A stretch of 64,000 bases of DNA from Pacificoceanicola sp049341065 (GCF_049341065.1 NZ_JBMPIX010000003.1:186001-250000), one strand, 5' to 3'; positions 44,343-53,940 are shown, counted from the stretch's first letter. A program made the numbers and translations. Notes: generated by a model from the letters alone, not told the origin.

Positions 44343-44372
44343 ATGATAAAGATAGACGCCATTTGGCGTCAA
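44343..44372 (-). promoter_or_regulatory. Promoter of the XRE regulator gene
   Basis: On the reverse strand TTGACG (44367-44372) and TATCAT (44343-44348), each 5 of 6 to consensus, lie 18 bp apart. The start of transcription would be near 44336, about 40 bp before the ATG. Confidence 0.6.
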
Positions 44373-44394
44373 GTGTGACGCTATAGGGCGTCAC
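44355..44394. promoter_or_regulatory. Four phased half-sites, operator of the XRE regulator
   Basis: GACGC at 44355, GCGTC at 44366, GACGC at 44377 and GCGTC at 44388 alternate in orientation with starts exactly 11 bp apart, forming GACGCC-ATTT-GGCGTC and GTGACGC-N6-GCGTCAC. The block overlaps the -35 box and spacer, so binding by the XRE protein would block transcription. It also lies about 130 bp ahead of the divergent 44523 gene. Confidence 0.65.
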
Positions 44395-44522
44395 GGCTGT
44401 GCCTGATTAGCGCCATGTCCGCGATTCTGCGACACAAAAATCAAGCAGTAGACGCTCTATTAACCGTGTCGAAACCGCGTCAGTTGGGCCACGTTAAACT
44501 TACAGAAACCAAAAGGTTCGCT

Positions 44523-44834
44523 ATGGAAGAGCGTATGTACGGTGTCGTCCTGTGGGCTGACGCAAGCGATAAAAAGGCTGTGATCTGGTGCGAAGACCAT
44601 GGCAACCTGGCGTACTACTCGGGCTCTGAGCCGAGTGCGCATCAAGGGGTTGCTCTGGACGCCGGTGATCTGATCCAGTTCGACATCCGCGAAGAGCGGG
44701 ATTTCCGCCGTGCGCGGAACTTGCAGCGCATCGACTCCGGTTTCGCTCCGGACCTTCCTGATCAACTGCGACGTTCGGGCAATATTGGTAAGCCCGGAAA
44801 CGTTGTCGCCTTTCCCACAGCCCGCGCGTGCTGA
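44523..44834 (+). CDS. Small protein with cold-shock-domain-like N-terminus
   Basis: 103 residues from ATG 44523; an AAAGG ribosome site lies near 44510. The first 60 residues (M-Y-G-V-V-L-W-A-D-A-S-D-K-K-A-V-I-W) recall the start of cold-shock proteins (G-x-V-K-W-F), and A-G-D-L-I-Q-F-D matches the later beta strand, suggesting an OB fold, but the RNP motifs are absent. The C-terminal 35 residues are polar and probably disordered. I cannot name a function. It faces away from the XRE regulator and ends at a strong terminator. Confidence 0.68.
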   Translation: MEERMYGVVLWADASDKKAVIWCEDHGNLAYYSGSEPSAHQGVALDAGDLIQFDIREERDFRRARNLQRIDSGFAPDLPDQLRRSGNIGKPGNVVAFPTARAC

Positions 44835-44897
44835 CCCAGACCTCATGAGCCTGCGCAGGGCGATCTGCTTCTCCCCCTAGGCAGAGACGGAAAGGAC

Positions 44898-44932
44898 AAA
44901 AGGCCCCGATCCCTTAGGGACGGGGCCTTTTT
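44898..44932. terminator. Terminator after the cold-shock-like gene
   Basis: AAAAGGCCCCG / CGGGGCCTTTT with an inner CCC-TTA-GGG hairpin and T-run. A and T runs on both sides let it stop the convergent ilvN transcript too. Confidence 0.85.
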
Positions 44933-44990
44933 GATGTTTGGTCAGGGCGTCCTTACGTTCAGCTGGAACGCCGCAGCCTGCCAATGCGGC

Positions 44991-45110
44991 GTGAGTTTAC
45001 GCGCCGCAGGCCAGCGCGGAGTGAGTTTACGCGCCGCGGGCCAGCGCGGAGTGAGTTTACGCGCCGCGGGCCAGCGCGGAGTGAGTTTACGCGCCGCGGG
45101 CCAGCGCGGC
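44991..45110. repeat. 30-bp minisatellite at the ilvN stop codon
   Basis: Four copies, each exactly 30 bp (starting GTGAGTTTACGCGCCGCRGG), differ by one or two bases; a degenerate copy precedes at about 44970. On the reverse strand each unit codes for T-H-S-A-L-A-R-G-A and a TAA in the ilvN frame. The first TAA met is the ilvN stop at 45087, so the array duplicates the gene's own end. Confidence 0.85.
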
Positions 45111-45647
45111 GACACCCGTCCGGGCGATCTCGGCCAGACCAAGCGGGCGCATCAGATCCGCAAAGGCGTCGATCTTTTCCGAAGTCCCGGTCAGTTGGAA
45201 GACAAAGCTTTCCAGAGTCGAATCCACCACCTGCGCACGGAAAATATCCGCCAGTCGCAGCGCCTCTACGCGCTTGTCGCCTTTGCCGGCAACTTTGAGC
45301 AGGGCCAGTTCGCGCTCGACGCTGCCGCCTTCGACCGTGAGATCATGCACGTCATGCACCGGCACGATCCGGCCAAGCTGCGCTTTGATCTGTTCGATCA
45401 CTTGCGGCGTGCCGGTGGTGACGATGGTGATGCGGCTCAGGTGGCCTTCGTGGTCAACTTCGGCCACGGTCAGGCTGTCGATATTATATCCTCGCCCCGA
45501 AAACAGACCGATCACCCGCGCCAGAACCCCCGGTTCGTTTTCGACCAGAACGGCGATCGTGTGGGTCTCTTGTACATCCGAAAAGCTCGGGCGCAGGTTA
45601 TAGGCAGAGTGCTTGTTCGAACCCTTTTTGATATTTAGCGCCGACAT
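45087..45647 (-). CDS. ilvN: Acetolactate synthase small (regulatory) subunit
   Basis: 186 residues with the ACT domain E-T-H-T-I-A-V-L-V-E-N-E-P-G-V-L-A-R-V-I-G-L-F-S (valine-binding region, about 28-100) followed by the IlvN C-terminal domain. It binds the catalytic subunit and confers feedback inhibition by valine. AAAGGGA precedes ATG 45647. The last codons (A-L-A-R-G-A, stop) are part of a 30-bp tandem array. A sulfotransferase gene separates it from ilvB. Confidence 0.95.
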   Translation of the reverse strand: MSALNIKKGSNKHSAYNLRPSFSDVQETHTIAVLVENEPGVLARVIGLFSGRGYNIDSLTVAEVDHEGHLSRITIVTTGTPQVIEQIKAQLGRIVPVHDVHDLTVEGGSVERELALLKVAGKGDKRVEALRLADIFRAQVVDSTLESFVFQLTGTSEKIDAFADLMRPLGLAEIARTGVAALARGA

Positions 45648-45709
45648 CGGTGTCCCTTTCGCGTTAAGTGCTGCCACGGAACGTGGCGGTTTTCGGTGGT
45701 TTGCTGCGC

Positions 45710-47497
45710 TCAGGCGTCATAGCCCCAGCGATTGATCCAAGGTTTCAGAATGTTCATCACCGGGCCAAGATGGGCGTCATAGCGGCGCCAACGGCCGTCG
45801 GCGCTGGAATACAGCCCCTGCGTGACCTGTTTGTAACTGGGCGTCCGGATCACCGGGCGGGCACGGGCGGATTTCTGGAAATCCGCCATCTCATCTCGCC
45901 AGTCCAGCCCCATATGGGTCAGCACCGGCTCGACCGCGCCGTGCAGATCGGCGATCAGATGTTCGTAGCGGATCTCGACCACGTTCAGCGCCAGCTTCTC
46001 GCGGTATCCTTCCCATAGGGAAAACACCCTGTCGTAAAGCCGGGCGGCCTGTTCGAGATCGAGAAAGTTGTTCATCGCCTCGTTGGGTTTGAAATTCTGC
46101 ATGAAGCAGCTCAGCACGCTGTCCGCCGGATGGCGCAGGGCAAGGATGAACCGGGCCTTGGGAAAGTGACGCGCGATAGCGGCTGCCTCGACCAGATTGA
46201 GTGGCATCTTGTCGACCGCGATGCGCCCGTCCAGAGGAGCGCCGAGGTGCCGCTCGAAATCCGACAGATAGGCGGTGCGGCGTTTGGCAAGTTCTTCGGC
46301 GGTCAAGGCCGTCAGGCCAGCGGCTTCGGCACTGTGGGCGATGCCTTGGCTCAGGTGCGCGCACATCGGCTGTTCTTCGACGACGGCGATCTGCTCGTGC
46401 CCGCGCAGTATCGTGTCGAGCAGCGTCGTACCCGAACGCGGAAAACCCACCAGAAAGACCGGGGCCGCGGTGTCATCGTCGGCGGGCCAGCCACTGCTCA
46501 GCGCGTCCACCCCATCAAGGCGGGCCTGCACCATCGACAGGAAAGCATTGGGTTTGCCCGGCGCCACATGCATCTGGCGCTGTATGTCGTTCATCAGGCC
46601 AAAGGCGTCAAAGGCTGCATCGTAGCGCCCAAGCGCATCCAAGGCCCGGCCGCGCAATTCATACAGCACGGATCGGCTGTGGGGCGGCAATGCCGAGGCG
46701 TCGATGCTATCCAAAAGCGCAAGCGCACCGGCGTCGTCCTTGCCTCGGCTAAGCGCGGCGGCCTGATGCAGCTGCAAAAGCGGCGCGCCGGGGCAGGCGG
46801 CAAGGGCCTGTTCAACCGTCTTCGCCAGATCCTCCAGCCGGTTCAGCCGCTCAAGCGTGCGGCTAAGGGCATCCCATGTCAGAACCTGAGCGGGGTTCAG
46901 CTCGGTCGCGCGACGCAAATGGTTTTCCGCCTCGGCGATCCTGTCCAGATCATAAAACGCCAGACCGATTGCCAGATGGCTTTCGGCCTTGCGCGGGGCG
47001 ACATCCAGCGCCGCCTGCGCGGCCTCGGCTGCGGCTTGGGGTTGGCCCATGTGTTGCAGCAAAGAGGACATGTTGATGTAGCTGTCCGCCAGCGCCGGAT
47101 CGCTGCGCAGCGCATGATCATAGGCGCGCATCGCTTCGTTCATCCGGCCCGACATGCGCAGGGCGGTACCAAGCGCATTGGCTGCATCGCTCAGCAAGGG
47201 CTGGCGGGACAGCAGGGGCTGCGCTTGCGCAATGACCTGCGTCCAGTTCCCGGCGGCCAGAGCCTGCTCGACCGCCTTGGCAGCTTTGCGATCCTGCGGC
47301 GACAGTTTCAGCGCCGGGCGCGCGTATTTCCCCAACGCGGCCAAGGCCTTGCGCGCGCCCGCATTGCGGCTGTCCTTGGCCAGAACCTGCCGCAACAGGC
47401 CCGCTGCCTCGGCCGGCTTGCCAGTAGCGGCCAGCTTTTTGGCATGTGCGACAGGGTCCACATGCGGCGCGAACGAAGGGGCGGGGCGGGGCATCAT
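45710..47497 (-). CDS. TPR-repeat sulfotransferase located between ilvB and ilvN
   Basis: 595 residues. The N-terminal half (about 15-310) consists of tetratricopeptide repeats (for example A-N-A-L-G-T-A-L-R-M-S-G-R, A-I-G-L-A-F-Y-D-L-D-R). The C-terminal half is a sulfotransferase domain with the PAPS 5-prime-phosphate loop V-G-F-P-R-S-G-T-T-L-L (residues 350-360) and the later L-R-H-P-A-D-S-V-L-S motif. It would transfer sulfate from PAPS to a glycan, peptide or small molecule; the TPRs may bind the acceptor. It lies 77 bp after ilvB and 62 bp ahead of ilvN on the same strand, so shares their transcript, unusual company for it. Confidence 0.85.
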   Translation of the reverse strand: MMPRPAPSFAPHVDPVAHAKKLAATGKPAEAAGLLRQVLAKDSRNAGARKALAALGKYARPALKLSPQDRKAAKAVEQALAAGNWTQVIAQAQPLLSRQPLLSDAANALGTALRMSGRMNEAMRAYDHALRSDPALADSYINMSSLLQHMGQPQAAAEAAQAALDVAPRKAESHLAIGLAFYDLDRIAEAENHLRRATELNPAQVLTWDALSRTLERLNRLEDLAKTVEQALAACPGAPLLQLHQAAALSRGKDDAGALALLDSIDASALPPHSRSVLYELRGRALDALGRYDAAFDAFGLMNDIQRQMHVAPGKPNAFLSMVQARLDGVDALSSGWPADDDTAAPVFLVGFPRSGTTLLDTILRGHEQIAVVEEQPMCAHLSQGIAHSAEAAGLTALTAEELAKRRTAYLSDFERHLGAPLDGRIAVDKMPLNLVEAAAIARHFPKARFILALRHPADSVLSCFMQNFKPNEAMNNFLDLEQAARLYDRVFSLWEGYREKLALNVVEIRYEHLIADLHGAVEPVLTHMGLDWRDEMADFQKSARARPVIRTPSYKQVTQGLYSSADGRWRRYDAHLGPVMNILKPWINRWGYDA

Positions 47498-47574
47498 GAC
47501 AAAGGTTCAACCGTCTGGGCAAAGGGCGCGGAAAGGCTGGGGCGCCCGGTCAGACCGCGCGCCCCGACAATATC

Positions 47575-49329
<1,755 letters not shown>

Positions 49330-49368
49330 TGCGCTTCTCCAATTTTCGACACTCGTCTTTATGCGCAC

Positions 49369-49397
49369 AAAAAAGCCCCCGATTTTCAGTCGGGGGC
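49369..49397 (-). terminator. Attenuator terminator of the ilvB leader
   Basis: On the reverse strand GCCCCCGA-CTGAAAA-TCGGGGGC (9-pair stem) is followed by TTTTTT, 39 bp before the ilvB start and 26 bp after the leader-peptide stop. Its 5-prime arm adjoins a competing stem (GGCGCATGG with CCATGCGCC, 49398-49441). Confidence 0.82.
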
Positions 49398-49423
49398 GCA
49401 TGGGTGAACCATATGGTTCCGGG

Positions 49424-49471
49424 TTACCCGGCCATGCGCCTTTTGCCTACGATTACCACTAGGGTGCTCAT
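49424..49471 (-). CDS. ilv operon leader peptide (attenuation control)
   Basis: A 15-codon frame on the reverse strand: M-S-T-L-V-V-I-V-G-K-R-R-M-A-G, then TAA. Codons 4-8 are Leu-Val-Val-Ile-Val, exactly the three amino acids made by the pathway. CGGAGG sits 6 bp ahead of the ATG. Downstream come alternative hairpins and a strong terminator before ilvB. This is the classic layout of ribosome-stalling attenuation: shortage of branched-chain aminoacyl-tRNA would stall the ribosome and favour the antiterminator. A possible promoter (CGTCAA 49522-49527, ATTATG 49501-49506, as read on the plus strand) lies just upstream, with a short 15-bp spacer. Confidence 0.85.
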   Translation of the reverse strand: MSTLVVIVGKRRMAG

Positions 49472-49734
49472 TCGGGGCCTCCGTTGCGTGCGTGGCGCAC
49501 ATTATGAGCCATGATCCGGGGCGTCAACCGCTAAAAGGCAGAAAAAATTGCCGTAGCGGGTAAAATTCTTTCCGAAAGTTGCGCGGGTTGGGGCGGAATG
49601 CGACATTTTGCGCAAATACCTGCCTGCGGATGGTCGAAATGCCCCAAGCTTTGCCGATTTTCCCCTTTGCGCGGGCGTCGCAATCCTCAAAATCCGGGGT
49701 TATATTGAGGGCGCGTAGCAAAAGGGCCAGAATA

Positions 49735-51123
49735 ATGGCTGTCAGACAGACCCATGTAGCAGGCAGGTTCTTTCCCGAGGATCAACAGGCGCTGGACGCG
49801 CTCTTGGCCGAGTATGATGCCCAATGGCAGGGCTTGCGCGCGGAATTGCCCAGCGTGCCGCGCGCGGTGATCTCGCCTCATGCGGGCTATGCCTTCAGCG
49901 GCAAGCTGACGGCTGCGGCCTGGGCGGCGTTGGCGCGCGGAACCCCTGACCGGATCGCCATTCTGTCGCCGTCACACCGCGCCCGTTTTGACGGGATCGC
50001 CGTGCCGACCGCCCATGACAGCGTGGAAGTGCCGAAAAAACGGGTGCGGATTGATGCGCGGGCTTGCCATGCCCTGATCCGCGCCGATCTGGCCCACGGC
50101 CACGAAGCCGCCTTTGCCGAAGAGCATGGTATCGACACGCAACTGCCCTTTGCGCGGTATTATCACCCCAAGGTGCCGGTTGTCCCGATGGTGATTGGCG
50201 ATGCGACCGAAGGGCAGGTTGCTCAGGCGATCGACCGGCTGACACGAATGAAGGGCGAAACGCTGTTTGTCCTGTCCAGCGACCTGAGCCATTTCCTGAC
50301 GCAGGAACAGGCATTGCGGATCGACGCGCAGACTGCCGGGTTGATCGAAACCGGGCAGGGCGCGCGACTGACGCCATCCCATGCCTGCGGCGCTCGGGCG
50401 CTTTCAGGGTGGCTGGCCTCGCAAACCGGGGCCGGGTGCCGGGCGCTGCGTCTGGGAATGCACACATCCTTTGCCGCCAGCCAGAACGCCGAGCGCGTTG
50501 TCGGTTATGGTGCATGGGGGCTTTTCGCGCCGGAAGACGACATTCTGGATGGCACCTCGCGCAGGGCACTGCTGAATGTTGCGCAGGCAGCTTTGACATC
50601 GCGCCTGACCAAAGGTCTGCCGCCGGAAATCGACGTGAACAGTTTTGCCGTGCAATTGCGCACCCTGATGGCCAGCTTTGTCACGCTGGAACGCGGCGGC
50701 AGGTTGCGCGGCTGTATCGGTTCCATGGTGCCGCACCGATCATTGGTCGCAGATGTGGCCGCCAACGCGGTCAAGGCCGGGTTCGAGGATCCGCGCTTTG
50801 ACCGGCTGACCACCGCAGAGCTGGGTGATCTGGATGTGAAGGTCTCGGTCCTGACCCGGCCCGCGCCCTTTGAAGTGACGGACGAAGCGGATCTGGTCGC
50901 CAGACTGATCCCCGAGGTCAGCGGCGCAATCCTGAGCGATGGTGACCGGCGCGGGTTGTTCCTGCCCTCGGTCTGGGCCTCGGTTTCGGACCCGCAGGAG
51001 TTTGTCACGGCGCTGAAACGCAAGGCCGGACTGCCGCCCGATCATTGGAGCGACAGCCTGCGCATTCAGACCTTCCGCGCCGAAGCTTTCGAAGGCCGCG
51101 CCGATCAGGAACGAGCCGCCTGA
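49735..51123 (+). CDS. Fused Memo-AMMECR1 protein (AmmeMemoRadiSam system B and A)
   Basis: 462 residues from ATG 49735. The N-terminal part (about 1-268) is a Memo domain with conserved His49 (I-S-P-H-A-G-Y), His81 (S-P-S-H-R), His186 (S-S-D-L-S-H-F) and Cys218, matching the metal-site pattern of Memo. The C-terminal part (about 275-450) is AMMECR1, with its L-R-G-C-I-G motif at 324-329. These domains plus a radical-SAM protein form the AmmeMemoRadiSam set, whose reaction is not well defined. Here two parts are fused and no radical-SAM gene lies within the window. Confidence 0.87.
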   Translation: MAVRQTHVAGRFFPEDQQALDALLAEYDAQWQGLRAELPSVPRAVISPHAGYAFSGKLTAAAWAALARGTPDRIAILSPSHRARFDGIAVPTAHDSVEVPKKRVRIDARACHALIRADLAHGHEAAFAEEHGIDTQLPFARYYHPKVPVVPMVIGDATEGQVAQAIDRLTRMKGETLFVLSSDLSHFLTQEQALRIDAQTAGLIETGQGARLTPSHACGARALSGWLASQTGAGCRALRLGMHTSFAASQNAERVVGYGAWGLFAPEDDILDGTSRRALLNVAQAALTSRLTKGLPPEIDVNSFAVQLRTLMASFVTLERGGRLRGCIGSMVPHRSLVADVAANAVKAGFEDPRFDRLTTAELGDLDVKVSVLTRPAPFEVTDEADLVARLIPEVSGAILSDGDRRGLFLPSVWASVSDPQEFVTALKRKAGLPPDHWSDSLRIQTFRAEAFEGRADQERAA

Positions 51124-51228
51124 ACGGTTGCCTCGCGCGTTTTGCAACATCTGCGCGCGCAGTCGTGATTTGAACGTGTGGGCGCCTTTCGGCATTCTGA
51201 GGTCAGAGCACAAACGAGGGAGGCCAAC

Positions 51229-51438
51229 ATGGCCCGCAATGTCTTTTACCGCGATTTCACCGGCGCCAAGGCGGCTTTGCTGGCTGTGCTGATGGCAGCG
51301 GCCGTGCTGATGGGCGAGATGCCGCATCCGGCCAGCGGACATGCGGCCTTGGATCAGTCGATGCCCGAGCGCATGTTGCCGGCCAGTGCCGTCAAGGACG
51401 CGCCCTGCGATACCGCGATCTTCGGCGTGAAACTGTAG
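51229..51438 (+). CDS. Small membrane-anchored hypothetical protein
   Basis: 69 residues from ATG 51229 with GAGGGAGG as ribosome site. A basic N-terminus and one hydrophobic segment (about 13-30: A-L-L-A-V-L-M-A-A-A-V-L-M-G) suggest an anchored or exported protein; the rest is polar with one Cys near the end. No family is recognised. It lies 105 bp after the Memo-AMMECR1 gene and converges on the LuxR-type regulator gene 18 bp away. Confidence 0.55.
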   Translation: MARNVFYRDFTGAKAALLAVLMAAAVLMGEMPHPASGHAALDQSMPERMLPASAVKDAPCDTAIFGVKL

Positions 51439-51456
51439 AGCCGGCCCGCGCGACAA

Positions 51457-52098
51457 TCACACAGTCACCCCGGTGCCCTGCAAGACCCCATGTTCCAATG
51501 CATAGCGGGTCAGCCCGGCGGTCGAGCTGATGCCAAGCTTGCGCTTGATGTTCTTGCGGTGTGTTTCGACCGTGCGCACCGAGATATCCAGAAGCAGCGC
51601 GACCTCTTTGTTGGACTTGCCTTGCGCCAGTTGCAGCAGCACCGATTGCTCGCGGTTGGTCAGCTGTTCGCGCGCGCCCTCTTGCGGGGTCAACGCGCCT
51701 TCGGCCCCGGTGCAAAGGTAACGCTCCCCCGCCATGACCGCGTCGATTGCCTGCTTGATCTCATCTGTCGGCACATCCTTCAGGACATAGCCGCGCGCGC
51801 CGTGCGACAGTGCGGTGGAGACATATTCCGGCGTGTCATGCATGGACAGAACCAGAATGCGCGTGTCCGGGCGGCGTTCGAGGATCATCTCGGTGGCGGA
51901 CAGTCCGCCAAGGCCGGGCATGTTCAGGTCCATCAGGATCACATCGGGCGACAATTCATCGAGGCGGTCGATCATCTGCTGCCCGTCCGACAAGGTGGCC
52001 AGCACCTGAATGTCGTCATAGCTTTCGAGAATGGCCTCGATCCCTTCGGCAACCATGGGATGGTCGTCCACAACGACAACGCGGGTCACAGTGCTCAT
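51457..52098 (-). CDS. NarL/LuxR-type response regulator
   Basis: 213 residues. A receiver domain (phospho-Asp in D-V-I-L-M-D-L-N-M-P-G near residue 57, Lys in V-L-K-D-V) is joined to a LuxR helix-turn-helix (about 145-205: L-T-N-R-E-Q-S-V-L-L-Q-L-A-Q-G-K-S-N-K-E-V-A). Its start overlaps the kinase stop by four bases (ATGA), so they are a two-component pair. The TRAP transporter operon 3 kb away is the likely target, judged by position and the kinase's Cache sensor. Confidence 0.92.
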   Translation of the reverse strand: MSTVTRVVVVDDHPMVAEGIEAILESYDDIQVLATLSDGQQMIDRLDELSPDVILMDLNMPGLGGLSATEMILERRPDTRILVLSMHDTPEYVSTALSHGARGYVLKDVPTDEIKQAIDAVMAGERYLCTGAEGALTPQEGAREQLTNREQSVLLQLAQGKSNKEVALLLDISVRTVETHRKNIKRKLGISSTAGLTRYALEHGVLQGTGVTV

Positions 52099-53516
52099 GC
52101 TTGTACCTTTGTTTTTATCGGTTTGCCCTCTTCCGGCGGCAGAAGGTGGGTCAGTGGAACCTGCGCTTCGATAACCGTCCCGGTTTTCGAGGACAAGACC
52201 CGCAGCGTGCCGCCAAGCTGGTCCATGCGTTCCTGCATGTTGCGCAGGCCGATCCCGGCGCGCGGCCCGCGCGCTGCCTCGCCCAGACCCAGACCGTTGT
52301 CAGAGATGCGCAGCGTCGCCCCGTCGCGGTGGCCGCGCAGGTCGATCACCACCTCGGTTGCGCCGGAGTGGCGCTCGATGTTGGTCAGCGCCTCTTGCCC
52401 GATGCGATAGAGCGCGATCTTGCTGTCCTGATCCAGACGGTTGCGGAATACTACGGTGTCAAAGCGCGTCTCGATCCCGGTGCGCGCCCGGAAATCATCG
52501 GTCAGCGATTTCAGCGCAGGGCCAAGGCCGAGATCGTCCAGCACGCCGGGGCGCAGGTCGCGGCTGATCCGGCGGACTTCGTGAATCGCTTCTGACAGGT
52601 TGTCGATGCCCTTGTTCAGCGTATCTTCGGCCCGGCCATCGCCCTGATGGATGCGACGGCGGGTGATATCCAGCGCATATTTCACCCCGACAAGGATCTG
52701 GCTGATACCGTCGTGCAATTCGCGCGCCACGCGCCCGCGTTCTTCTTCTTGCGCGTCAAAGACCCTCTGGGTGAGTTCCTTGAGCTTGGCATCGGCCAGC
52801 CTGCGTTCGCGGATGTTGAGAAACAGGCCCGACGAAAACACCAGCAAAAGCGCGCCAAGGGTGATGCCGCCGATATAGAGGAACGTGCGTCGCACGCGCG
52901 CCTCGACCTCGGCGCGGCTGGCGGCGATGCTGTTCAGGATATCGTCGATAAAGACCCCGGTGCCCACCGCCCACCGCCACGACGGGAAGGAGGTGACATA
53001 GGTGATCATCCGCGCCTCTTCCCCGGTTGAGGGCTTGGGCCAGAGGTGCTCGACATAACCCGCACCCGAGCGCGCGGTGTAAATGAACTGCTGAACGACC
53101 TTGGTGCCCTCGCTGTCGGTAAGATCCCACCAGTTCTGGTTGATCAACTCGGTCTGCCGGGGCGACACAATGTTGTTGCCGTCATAGTCATAGACGAAAA
53201 AGAACCCTTCATCGCCATAAATCATGGCCGCAAGGATCTGCATGACCTGCTCTTTGGCTGCCTCGTCCGAGGGCGCCGCCGAGCCGTAGACAAAGTAGAA
53301 CCCGTTGCGGGCCTGGGTGACATAGTTGCGCAATTCGCGCTTTTTGGCTTCGATCAACTGGGTTTCGAGGCTGCGGATTTCCCGGTTGGCCAGTGCGCGC
53401 GATTGCGCGGCAACAAGGATCGCGATCGCCGAAACCGCCAGGATCATCGGGACCGAGGCCAGAAGGAACAGCTTCTGCCCGTAACTTATCCTGAATGACC
53501 CCAGTAAACTCCGCAT
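52095..53516 (-). CDS. Cache-domain sensor histidine kinase (HisKA_3 type)
   Basis: 473 residues. A membrane helix (about 14-36), a periplasmic single Cache_2-like domain (about 55-200, with F-F-F-V-Y-D-Y-D-G-N-N and the S-F-P-S-W-R-W-A-V-G-T-G-V-F motif), a second helix (about 215-235), then the HisKA_3 H-box R-E-L-H-D-G-I-S-Q-I-L and the ATPase motif G-I-G-L-R-N-M-Q-E-R. Such sensors bind small carboxylates and pair with NarL-type regulators; the regulator gene overlaps downstream. Confidence 0.9.
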   Translation of the reverse strand: MRSLLGSFRISYGQKLFLLASVPMILAVSAIAILVAAQSRALANREIRSLETQLIEAKKRELRNYVTQARNGFYFVYGSAAPSDEAAKEQVMQILAAMIYGDEGFFFVYDYDGNNIVSPRQTELINQNWWDLTDSEGTKVVQQFIYTARSGAGYVEHLWPKPSTGEEARMITYVTSFPSWRWAVGTGVFIDDILNSIAASRAEVEARVRRTFLYIGGITLGALLLVFSSGLFLNIRERRLADAKLKELTQRVFDAQEEERGRVARELHDGISQILVGVKYALDITRRRIHQGDGRAEDTLNKGIDNLSEAIHEVRRISRDLRPGVLDDLGLGPALKSLTDDFRARTGIETRFDTVVFRNRLDQDSKIALYRIGQEALTNIERHSGATEVVIDLRGHRDGATLRISDNGLGLGEAARGPRAGIGLRNMQERMDQLGGTLRVLSSKTGTVIEAQVPLTHLLPPEEGKPIKTKVQA

Positions 53517-53555
53517 GCGCCAAGCAAACCAGAGAAGTGCGTGCGGGGAAAGGGG

Positions 53556-53837
53556 CTACTGCGTGACAAGCCCTGCGATCAGTGCGGCCAATGCGACGAT
53601 ATGCAAAAGGACCAGCGCCTTGTCGCGCCACATCACGCCTATCGCCAGCCAGCCCAGAACGCCGATCAGGAACAGCGGGATATTCCACGGCGTCCAGCCG
53701 ATTCCCGTCAGGGTATAGCCGCCGATCTGCGCCGCAGAGGCCAGCCATTTGACGGCTGTTACATGGGCGCCCCGCGCTTGCGGTCGCGGCAAAACGGCCT
53801 GTAACTCAAGGCGAGTCGTCAGATTTTCTGCACTCAT
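53556..53837 (-). CDS. DUF6552-like small membrane protein
   Basis: 93 residues from ATG 53837. After a polar N-terminus come three hydrophobic helices (about 28-46, 50-68, 72-92), with W-L-A-S-A-A-Q-I-G-G-Y-T-L-T-G, W-N-I-P-L-F-L and G-V-M-W-R-D-K-A-L. The pattern resembles a small family of unknown function seen in Rhodobacteraceae (DUF6552, my recollection). It is divergent from the LysR gene; a longer reading into that gene is rejected. Confidence 0.68.
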   Translation of the reverse strand: MSAENLTTRLELQAVLPRPQARGAHVTAVKWLASAAQIGGYTLTGIGWTPWNIPLFLIGVLGWLAIGVMWRDKALVLLHIVALAALIAGLVTQ

Positions 53838-53940
53838 CGAGCGGGTTCCTGTGGATTGCGCGGCGTGTTTCGTGCAAGCTATCCTTCGGGATACGGAGTG
53901 GACAGGCCAGAAGCACTGCGATGAGAGTGTAGAATAACTG

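Noticed and set aside
43476..44372. Longer start for the XRE regulator (25 extra residues)
   Set aside because: The extension would cover the -10/-35 boxes and operator, and the ATG at 44297 has a ribosome site.
44991..45110. Possible CRISPR array
   Set aside because: Units are contiguous with no unique spacers, and they match the end of ilvN.
44984..45298. Forward open frame with a repeated R-R-G-P-A-R-S-E-F-T peptide
   Set aside because: It is the translation of the 30-bp minisatellite and the antisense of ilvN; no ribosome site, and its codon pattern follows the repeat.
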